Positions 1 through 4,058 of a stretch of 6,260 nucleotides of DNA are shown piece by piece (position 1 is the first letter of the stretch; each line of letters starts with the position of its first letter). The notes under the pieces were generated by a model. It was given only the letters and a program-made list of their open reading frames with translations. It did no database searches and was not told the DNA's origin. Origin of the DNA: an archaeon (GTDB taxonomy: Archaea; Micrarchaeota; Micrarchaeia; Norongarragalinales; SBBD01); contig SBBD01000072.1 of the NCBI GenBank assembly GCA_005239845.1, forward strand, positions 1 through 6,260, in the 5' to 3' direction. A program made the position numbers and the translations under genes.

Positions 1-1
1 C

Positions 2-172
2 TTTTTAGAGGTGGCGCTTCCGCTCACGAAAATAGCAAGCCAGAGGGAAAAAGACGAGAAGTGGGCGGAAACGTTTTTCAAGAAACTGAAAATCGAGCCC
101 CAAAACGTTTTTCCATCGGACGTGATTACGCTCCAGCTCGTCAGCCTGCAGCAACAGCCTCCTCAGAAATAG
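2..172 (+). CDS. C-terminal end of an unidentified protein (5' truncated by window edge)
   Basis: An open frame enters from the left edge and ends at TAG (170-172), giving 56 residues with no start inside the window. The peptide begins FLEVALPLTKIASQ and ends VSLQQQPPQK. It has a mixed charged/hydrophobic composition typical of a real soluble protein: a Lys/Glu-rich helix (REKDEKWAETFFKKLKIEP) followed by a beta-like stretch (DVITLQLVSL). I do not recognise the family. The opposite-strand frame over 5-208 needs a GTG start and reads as low-quality Phe/Leu/Arg-rich sequence, so I take it as a shadow of this gene. The gene converges on the GIDE gene, with a 60-bp gap between them. Its stop is one of several TAG stops in the window. 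Confidence 0.6.
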   Translation, partial: FLEVALPLTKIASQREKDEKWAETFFKKLKIEPQNVFPSDVITLQLVSLQQQPPQK

Positions 173-186
173 GAAAGACAAAAAGG
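173..186 (-). terminator. U-tract terminator candidate for the GIDE gene
   Basis: On the minus strand, about 50 nt past the GIDE stop, the transcript would read CCTTTTTGTCTTTC. This pyrimidine run resembles the oligo-U tracts that end archaeal transcripts. There is no convincing hairpin. It sits immediately beyond the stop of the convergent plus-strand gene. Assignment is by position and composition only. Confidence 0.3.
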
Positions 187-232
187 CGTAAGCCAATCCG
201 AGATGCACCTAGGACAGGCTTGGACGCGAGGC

Positions 233-949
233 TCATGCCAGGCCGAAATATAAGAGCCCCACACAGGCAAACCCTAACACTACACTCGCGATTTTCATCT
301 TGGATGCCGCGCCGCTTTTTTCCGACTTCAAGGCTTCCTCGCTCTTGTAGCTCACAATGAAAGGCCTGCCGTCGTTCGGAGGAACCAAATGGAAGCTTCC
401 CTTCTCATCGCCTTTCACGAGCCCCAGGGCATACAGCTTGGAGCCGGCGCCTAACGCGTATTCCGTAAAACGGTACGGCGTGTCGGGAGTCAATTGCAAG
501 TTGAAGCCGAACAGGGCGGCCTTGATTCCCGTGGGCGTGTTTTCCACGCCTTCAAACGTCTTCACGGCGTCCACTCCGTCTACCCCCGAAAGGTCCAACT
601 GGATCTTCCCGGTTCCGTCGTCGAGGTAGAAGGGCACGGCTTGCTTGGAATCCGTCACTTTTGCCCATTGATATGTCGTGCCGCCTTTCTGGGTCCGGCG
701 CTCCTCGCGGCGCTCCACGATGTAATGATAGTAAACGCAGTCCTTCTGCGTCTTCGGGGACTTCAAGGAAGAAGAAACGGGTTCAGCGATTCCCGTGATT
801 TCAGCCATCACGCCATGGGACACTTCCTTCACGGTGGCGCTCATGCGCTGCATGTAGCTGAACTCGCTTTGGAGCTGCGAAGACTTCAAGTACGTCATCA
901 CGGCCCCCACCCCGGCCAGCCCACCCAAGACGACGAAAGGCAAGTTCAT
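233..949 (-). CDS. GIDE-domain membrane protein (MULAN-like, no RING)
   Basis: 238 residues, ATG start, TGA stop. One hydrophobic segment lies at the N terminus (about residues 4-20, FVVLGGLAGVGAVMTYL) and another at the C terminus (about 218-238, KIASVVLGFACVGLLYFGLA). Between them is a domain of about 160 residues that fits the GIDE fold: an ITGIAEP strand, then L-x-SP followed by CVYYHYIVE, then VPFYLDDGTGKIQLDLSG, and later KLYALGLVKGD. GIDE is the membrane-embedded domain of mitochondrial MUL1/MULAN-type E3 ligases. Archaeal and bacterial versions exist without the RING domain, and this one has no RING Cys/His pattern. The start is supported by a strong Shine-Dalgarno site (959-966) and a TATA box (989-996). 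Its biochemical role in prokaryotes is not established, and no neighbour suggests one. A domain on the outside of the membrane is plausible but not shown. Confidence 0.72.
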   Translation of the reverse strand: MNLPFVVLGGLAGVGAVMTYLKSSQLQSEFSYMQRMSATVKEVSHGVMAEITGIAEPVSSSLKSPKTQKDCVYYHYIVERREERRTQKGGTTYQWAKVTDSKQAVPFYLDDGTGKIQLDLSGVDGVDAVKTFEGVENTPTGIKAALFGFNLQLTPDTPYRFTEYALGAGSKLYALGLVKGDEKGSFHLVPPNDGRPFIVSYKSEEALKSEKSGAASKMKIASVVLGFACVGLLYFGLA

Positions 950-958
950 GAAAAAGCG

Positions 959-966
959 TCACCTCC
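959..966 (-). promoter_or_regulatory. Strong Shine-Dalgarno site of the GIDE gene
   Basis: The minus strand reads GGAGGTGA nine bases before the ATG at 949. This is one of the few strong Shine-Dalgarno sites in the window, and it fixes the start of the GIDE gene. Confidence 0.75.
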
Positions 967-988
967 ATACAGCCAAGTCAAGACTAGG

Positions 989-996
989 TTATAAAA
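989..996 (-). promoter_or_regulatory. TATA box of the GIDE gene
   Basis: The minus strand reads TTTTATAA. Archaeal transcription starts about 25 bp downstream of the box centre, which puts the start near 967 and just keeps the Shine-Dalgarno site in a leader of about 18 nt. The agreement of the two signals supports both. Confidence 0.6.
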
Positions 997-1014
997 GAAT
1001 ATGGTCCGCCATCA

Positions 1015-1034
1015 AAGAATTTTCAGGAATTCTT
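1015..1034. repeat. Perfect inverted repeat upstream of the GIDE promoter
   Basis: Arms AAGAATT (1015-1021) and AATTCTT (1028-1034) are exact reverse complements around a 6-nt spacer. The repeat lies about 20 bp upstream of the GIDE TATA box, where an archaeal activator or repressor could bind. It is not followed by a U-tract, so a terminator is less likely. It could be chance in AT-rich spacer DNA. Confidence 0.4.
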
Positions 1035-1054
1035 CTGGAGTCATTTGGATATCT

Positions 1055-1068
1055 CGCAATATTTTGCG
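1055..1068. repeat. Second short inverted repeat in the 950-1181 spacer
   Basis: Arms CGCAA and TTGCG are exact reverse complements around TATT. The repeat lies 20 bp beyond the first inverted repeat, between the dsrE stop and the GIDE promoter. A third, longer-looped pair is CCGTGC (1097-1102) with GCACGG (1134-1139). No confident gene or RNA fits this spacer. Confidence 0.3.
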
Positions 1069-1181
1069 CAGTGGGTGGCGGAGGAACACATGGCTGCCGT
1101 GCCGCTAGGCTCGAATTGGTGTGCCTGATATAAGCACGGTTTTGTAAGGAGGATGCAGAGCACGTTTCCTAGAAAATGATC

Positions 1182-1502
1182 CTAAAAGCTCACGACTTTA
1201 TCGCTATCTTTCACGATTTCGTACAAGTCTTTCAAACTCGAAATGGGACAGATGTTGCTTCCCTCCTTCTGCCGGATTTTCAGACAGGTACCGCAGGCCA
1301 TGATGCCGCCGCCGGCTTGAAGCAGCTTTTTTGCCTCGCCGACAGCATCAAATTTGTCGTTGCTGGACATTTCATAATCTACTCCCTGGCTTACCAGGAA
1401 GACCCGTACTTCGTCACCCTTCGCTCTCGAAAAATTCGCCAGTCTGAATGCATTCCAGACGGTTTCCGCTTCATCCGTGCTAATGACCACTCCGAGTTTC
1501 AC
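1182..1502 (-). CDS. DsrE-family protein with CxxC
   Basis: I choose the GTG at 1502-1500, which overlaps the upstream stop as GTGA and has GGAAGGTGA just before it. The product is 106 residues and starts directly with the first beta strand, MKLGVVISTDE. A TTG start at 1538 would add twelve polar residues that look unstructured. The fold fits the DsrE/DsrF-like family: LGVVIST, then EVRVFLVSQGVDYE, then a GGGIMACGTCLKIR segment with Cys70 and Cys73, then Cys85 in ICPISSLKDLYEIVKDSDKVVSF. In this family, cysteines at this position take part in sulfur (persulfide) transfer or redox chemistry. It is the last gene of the arsR operon. Its partner is unknown, but the Met/Cys-rich envelope protein upstream suggests metal or sulfur stress. 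The stop is TAG. Confidence 0.75.
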   Translation of the reverse strand: MKLGVVISTDEAETVWNAFRLANFSRAKGDEVRVFLVSQGVDYEMSSNDKFDAVGEAKKLLQAGGGIMACGTCLKIRQKEGSNICPISSLKDLYEIVKDSDKVVSF

Positions 1503-2017
1503 TTTTTCACCTTCCTGTTTTCCGCCGTCTTGTTCCAAATGCTAAGGTAAACCAGCACAATCAGCCCTATCAATAAAACCAGCAAGAGGATTTCAAAAAC
1601 ATTCCAGCCGAAATAGCCGCGATTATCGTAATTCCCCATCATCCCGTATCCGTAATTATTTACGGTTCCATAGCCCATCATGCCACACATCATATTGCCC
1701 CTGACTCCGCCACCCATCATTCCGTAGTTGGAATTGTCGCCGCAATACATCGATTTGGCAAAATTTATGTGAAACTGCTTTTCCTCTTCAGTTCTCTCCT
1801 CCAACCCCATCATCCTGTGCATGAACTCGTGCGCATCGTCCGGATGCATCTTTTCCATGATGTACTCTCCGATCAGCTCCAATTGGTCGTTTGACAAGCT
1901 GCTGCAATCCTTGTTTGAATTGATCAGGCTTTCAGCCTCTGAAGTTTGAGCCGGGGTAATCGCAAATGCAAATCCCGCAATTGCCATCAACAGCAACGCC
2001 AAAAATACTATTCTCAT
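1499..2017 (-). CDS. Secreted, membrane-anchored Met-rich protein, probable metal binding
   Basis: 172 residues. A signal peptide is clear (MRIVFLALLLMAIAGFAFA, residues 1-19). A helical acidic domain follows (about 25-90), containing EYIMEKMHPDDAHEFMHRMMG and HINFAKSMYCG. Next comes a Met/Gly/Tyr-rich stretch (about 99-130) with repeated MMG units (YGMMGGG, MMCGMMGYG, GYGMMGNY). A membrane segment lies at about 139-161, followed by a short Lys-rich tail. This topology puts the Met/His/Cys-rich part outside the cell. Met clusters of this kind bind Cu(I) or similar soft metals in many envelope proteins, so metal binding is inferred and not shown. The ATG overlaps the arsR stop (ATGA) and the gene's own stop overlaps the dsrE GTG, so the three genes are one operon. 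Similar Met-rich proteins occur in small-genome bacteria and archaea, as far as I recall. Confidence 0.68.
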   Translation of the reverse strand: MRIVFLALLLMAIAGFAFAITPAQTSEAESLINSNKDCSSLSNDQLELIGEYIMEKMHPDDAHEFMHRMMGLEERTEEEKQFHINFAKSMYCGDNSNYGMMGGGVRGNMMCGMMGYGTVNNYGYGMMGNYDNRGYFGWNVFEILLLVLLIGLIVLVYLSIWNKTAENRKVKK

Positions 2018-2337
2018 TTAACCGCCTTCGCGATGCTCTTGTCTTTTCTCAGCCTCTCGGCCAGTATTTCCCTGATGATATCGAACGCTTTCGTGATCTT
2101 CGGAGTAGAGAGCCGGTAATAGACGTTCTTCCCTCTCCTTTCCGACACGACGATTCCCTTGCTTTTCATTACGGAGAGATGCTGGGAGATGTTTACTTGG
2201 CTGTATTTCGTCTTTCTTACGAGCTCCGTAACGGTTGATTCGCGATTCCGTAAGAGGTCGAGAATTTCAAGTCTTGTTGGGTTAGAGAATGTCTTGCACA
2301 TCTCCGCGTGAATCTGATAAAGTTGATTCATAAACAT
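2014..2337 (-). CDS. ArsR-family winged-helix repressor
   Basis: 107 residues with the ArsR/SmtB pattern. An N-terminal helix leads to CKTFSNPTRLEILDLL (14-29), followed by the recognition helix-turn-helix TVTELVRKTKYSQVNISQHLSVMKSKGIV (35-63) and a beta wing, VSERRGKNVYYRLS (64-77). A basic C-terminal helix ends in KAVK. Cys14 is the only cysteine, so the classical CxC metal site is absent. Sensing may use another site, or be a thiol/redox response. The operon partners fit a metal or reactive-sulfur signal. Two ATGs are possible: codon 1 (2337) and codon 3 (2331). The TATA box predicts transcription starting close to 2331, which favours a leaderless message from the second ATG. It is the first gene of the operon and likely represses itself through the inverted repeat at 2336-2355. 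Confidence 0.85.
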   Translation of the reverse strand: MFMNQLYQIHAEMCKTFSNPTRLEILDLLRNRESTVTELVRKTKYSQVNISQHLSVMKSKGIVVSERRGKNVYYRLSTPKITKAFDIIREILAERLRKDKSIAKAVK

Positions 2338-2355
2338 ATTAGAATAATCTAATAT
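2336..2355. promoter_or_regulatory. Putative ArsR operator: perfect 8-4-8 inverted repeat over the arsR start
   Basis: ATATTAGA (2336-2343) and TCTAATAT (2348-2355) are exact reverse complements separated by ATAA. The site lies between the TATA box and the predicted transcription start and overlaps the first arsR ATG. This is the position and style (ATA...TAT palindrome) of ArsR/SmtB operators. Bound repressor would block TBP/TFB or polymerase, giving negative self-control of the whole operon. Confidence 0.65.
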
Positions 2356-2360
2356 ATAAA
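2352..2360 (-). promoter_or_regulatory. TATA box of the arsR operon
   Basis: The minus strand reads TTTATATAT, preceded by ATC. A transcription start about 25 bp downstream falls at about 2331, on or next to the arsR ATGs, so the message would be leaderless or nearly so. The box overlaps the operator by a few bases. Confidence 0.6.
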
Positions 2361-2403
2361 GATGTGCCCTAGCTTTGAAAGAAGTTTGAGCAAGTAGAGG
2401 AGC

Positions 2404-2643
2404 TTAACCGGGCGCAGGCGGGGCATGAGGCAATTTCACTTTTATGCGCCTTACTCCCACAAACGAAGTAGGTTCAGGCGCTGGTTTCTTTGCCTCGGCC
2501 AAGCATAATTCGATGACTTCCTGCATGCGCTTCATGAGTTCCGGCATGGTTTTCGCTTGCGAATGGCAGCCTGGAAGCTCCGGAACACTGCCAATCAAAT
2601 AGCCATCCACCCAATTAGCCGGCAACCGTCTTGGCCGCGGCAT
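2404..2643 (-). CDS. HicB-like antitoxin-family protein, no HicA seen
   Basis: 79 residues from the ATG at 2643. The core DGYLIGSVPELPGCHSQAKTMPELMKRMQEVIELCLAE (13-50) matches the HicB partial RNase H-like fold: strand, PELPGC turn, a Gln/Thr strand end, then a helix. The tail is Pro-rich and basic (KKPAPEP...RRIKVKLPHAPPAPG) and has no recognisable DNA-binding domain. The ATG start overlaps the end of S19e by 29 bases. A GTG at 2610 lies four bases past the S19e stop and is a credible alternative, but it would remove most of the first beta strand. Neither start has a good Shine-Dalgarno site. HicB normally neutralises the HicA mRNA-cleaving toxin, but no HicA-like frame lies on either side. 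It may be an orphan HicB or a domain reused for another purpose. The stop is TAA. Confidence 0.65.
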   Translation of the reverse strand: MPRPRRLPANWVDGYLIGSVPELPGCHSQAKTMPELMKRMQEVIELCLAEAKKPAPEPTSFVGVRRIKVKLPHAPPAPG

Positions 2644-3034
2644 CCAACAGTTTTCGTCCAGCCGCCGTAATCGTGCGGCCGGCCTTCTCCTTCTTCACCA
2701 ACCCAGCCTTTTCCAGCTGCTGCATGGCCAAACGAATGGCCTTTCCTCCGGCTTTCCGGTGGTGGCTGCGGCTTACCGTGTGCACCTTCCTTCCGCCGAA
2801 CTTGTTGCGCAACCGTTGCACTCCGACGGGCTTTTCCGCCAAGGACACCGTCCTCAGAATGGCGGCGCAACGCATGAACCAATAATTCTCGTCTTGCGGC
2901 ACGCGTTCTGCATGAGAACCGCTCTTTACGAACAACGCCCACGAAGGCGGCTGGACTTCAGGCACGTTCTTCAGCGCCTGCGCTACCGCTGGAACCAGCT
3001 TGCTGGGAGGGACTGCTGACGACCTCATGACCAT
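2615..3034 (-). CDS. rps19e: 30S ribosomal protein S19e
   Basis: 139 residues, about the usual archaeal length. Family landmarks appear in order: PPSWALFVKSGSHAERVPQ (29-47), NYWFMRCAAILRTV (50-63), KPVGVQRLRNKFGGRK (68-83), the basic SRSHHRKAGGKAIRLAMQQLEKAGLV (88-113), and GRTITAAGRKLLD (119-131). S19e is found only in archaea and eukaryotes. It belongs to the small ribosomal subunit head and in eukaryotes is needed for late 18S rRNA maturation. The ATG at 3034 follows the Rpp21 TAA by one base and has GAGGT six bases upstream. A second ATG two codons in is less well placed. Translation is probably coupled to rpp21. The HicB-like gene overlaps or abuts its 3' end. Confidence 0.95.
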   Translation of the reverse strand: MVMRSSAVPPSKLVPAVAQALKNVPEVQPPSWALFVKSGSHAERVPQDENYWFMRCAAILRTVSLAEKPVGVQRLRNKFGGRKVHTVSRSHHRKAGGKAIRLAMQQLEKAGLVKKEKAGRTITAAGRKLLDAAAKTVAG

Positions 3035-3035
3035 G

Positions 3036-3359
3036 TTAAGACCTCTTCACACACTTCGCTTTCCGAATAAGCTTTTCTTTGACGAAAGGAAAAGAAGCGG
3101 AACGTTTACAGGAAAGACAAGTATATAAAACCCTTTGCTGCGAGGGCGAAACCCTCACTTTCACCGTGCGGCCGGCAATGAAAATCGTGTTGCAGCTCTT
3201 GCAGAAACGCTTGCTTCTCAGCGAAAACCGGTGCCGCATGGCGATCTTGCGGGCAAGGGAAACGTAGCGTTTGGAGAGCACCTCGTCCTCGGAAAGCATT
3301 TGCTTCGCTAGATGAAGGAGTTTTTCGCAGCGAGTTTGAGCAATTACATTCAAGTCCAT
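3036..3359 (-). CDS. rnp4: RNase P protein component 4 (Rpp21/Rpr2 family)
   Basis: 107 residues. An N-terminal helical part (about 5-45) ends in the family signature RYVSLARKIAMRHRFSL, followed by a zinc ribbon with CKSC (Cys53, Cys56) and CLSC (Cys81, Cys84). Between them lies IFIAGRTVKVRVSPSQQRVLYT. Rpp21 pairs with Rpp29 and binds the specificity domain of RNase P RNA, helping pre-tRNA 5' processing. All four zinc ligands are present. The tail is strongly basic (KEKLIRKAKCVKRS). The gene starts 11 bp after the methyltransferase stop and ends one base before S19e, so all three look co-transcribed. Rpp21 near S19e is a recurrent archaeal arrangement. No clear Shine-Dalgarno site precedes the ATG. 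Confidence 0.93.
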   Translation of the reverse strand: MDLNVIAQTRCEKLLHLAKQMLSEDEVLSKRYVSLARKIAMRHRFSLRSKRFCKSCNTIFIAGRTVKVRVSPSQQRVLYTCLSCKRSASFPFVKEKLIRKAKCVKRS

Positions 3360-3370
3360 AAACTTTAGGC

Positions 3371-4012
3371 CTATAGCAAGCCTACCTTTCGAAGAGAGGC
3401 TTTAAGTTGGCGCACGTTGGCAGAAGGCCGCTTTTCAAATACGAGAAGTTCGGCGAAGCGATGGTGTTCGCGTGTTCCTGGGAGGCGGCGAGAAAAAAGA
3501 ATTCCAGCTTTTTGCAAGTGAGGCTGCAGTTGCGGCAAAGAAGTCTCTATCGGATGGGTGGGAAGACGCAATTTTCCTACGAAAAGCCGCACATCACCTC
3601 CTTTTTTTGCCACGCGGAGCATCTCCAGCAAAGCAGGAACGAAAGGAATTTCAGGAATTTCCCCTACCGCGGCCGTGGAAAAAACGTGGTGGAAAGAATT
3701 AGCGCGGAAGGGAAGGCGACCGGCAACCGCACGAATGGCTCGCGTCCGTGCTTCCGACGTAGGAGACAGTTTCGGATCGTCTCTGAATTGACCAAAAAAA
3801 GGGTCGACGCCGAATACGCGCTTTCCCCAGTTCAAGGCTTTTCCAGAATGGCCGGCCCCTACGTCCAAAAAGGATTTTCTCTCAAAATCCGATCGTGTAA
3901 ATCCTAGAGTGTGAAAATCTTTCCACCCGCCAAAACCCACATAAGGAGCAGCTCCGAATAGCTCTTGGTCAATTTCCATTTCTCGACCGGGGGGCTTTCT
4001 TGGCTTAGGCAT
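3371..4012 (-). CDS. Class I SAM-dependent methyltransferase, substrate unknown
   Basis: 213 residues. SAM-binding motif I is FLDVGAGHSGKAL (48-60). The acidic end of strand 2 is VFGVDPFF (66-73). A motif like that of type-11 methyltransferases follows, GRLPFRANSFHHVFSTAAVGEIP (98-120), and then LLEMLRVAKKGGDVRLFVG (128-146), the usual helix and strand 5 region. The first 25 residues and the C-terminal tail (RQLKASLRKVGLL) are basic, which could favour a nucleic-acid or ribosome-linked substrate. That is inferred from charge and from the Rpp21 and S19e genes downstream. ATG start, TAG stop, followed six bases later by a TAA in the same frame. No Shine-Dalgarno site is visible, and the T-rich upstream DNA fits a leaderless message. 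I cannot name the substrate. Confidence 0.78.
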   Translation of the reverse strand: MPKPRKPPGREMEIDQELFGAAPYVGFGGWKDFHTLGFTRSDFERKSFLDVGAGHSGKALNWGKRVFGVDPFFGQFRDDPKLSPTSEARTRAIRAVAGRLPFRANSFHHVFSTAAVGEIPEIPFVPALLEMLRVAKKGGDVRLFVGKLRLPTHPIETSLPQLQPHLQKAGILFSRRLPGTREHHRFAELLVFEKRPSANVRQLKASLRKVGLL

Positions 4013-4034
4013 GGAAAACTAAAGAAAATAAGCG

Positions 4035-4055
4035 AATAAAAAAGCACGCAAGTGC
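4035..4055 (-). terminator. Short hairpin plus T6 after purH, possible terminator or promoter of the methyltransferase
   Basis: Past the purH stop the minus strand reads GCAC-TTGC-GTGC followed directly by TTTTTTATT. This is a 4-bp stem and a U-tract and could end the purH transcript. The same T/A-rich stretch (TTTTTTATTCG) lies about 25-30 bp before the methyltransferase ATG, so it could instead act as a weak TATA element for a leaderless start. Both are possible in this 46-bp gap. Confidence 0.35.
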
Positions 4056-4058
4056 GAG

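Noticed and set aside
5..208. Minus-strand 67-residue frame after the GIDE gene
   Set aside because: It needs a GTG start, is unusually rich in Phe, Leu and Arg, and lies antisense to the convincing plus-strand tail ending at 172.
1004..1130. Minus-strand small peptides in the spacer (one ending HCAKYCEISK, then MTPEEFLKIL) with ATGA overlap, considered as a tiny Cys-containing gene pair
   Set aside because: Each is too short, with no Shine-Dalgarno site or family match. Kept only as a possible remnant.
948..1133. Plus-strand 61-residue frame divergent from the GIDE gene
   Set aside because: It starts inside the GIDE start region, runs over the GIDE promoter and the palindromes, and has no family-like sequence, promoter or Shine-Dalgarno site.
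1090..1140. tRNA-like look of the GC-rich segment containing TCGAAT
   Set aside because: The bases around the putative T loop do not form a 5-bp stem, and no acceptor or anticodon stem could be built.
1503..1538. TTG start adding 12 residues to the DsrE-family protein
   Set aside because: The added residues are polar and Gln/Glu/Lys/Gly-rich, while the GTG at 1502 gives a natural first beta strand and a GTGA overlap with a Shine-Dalgarno site.
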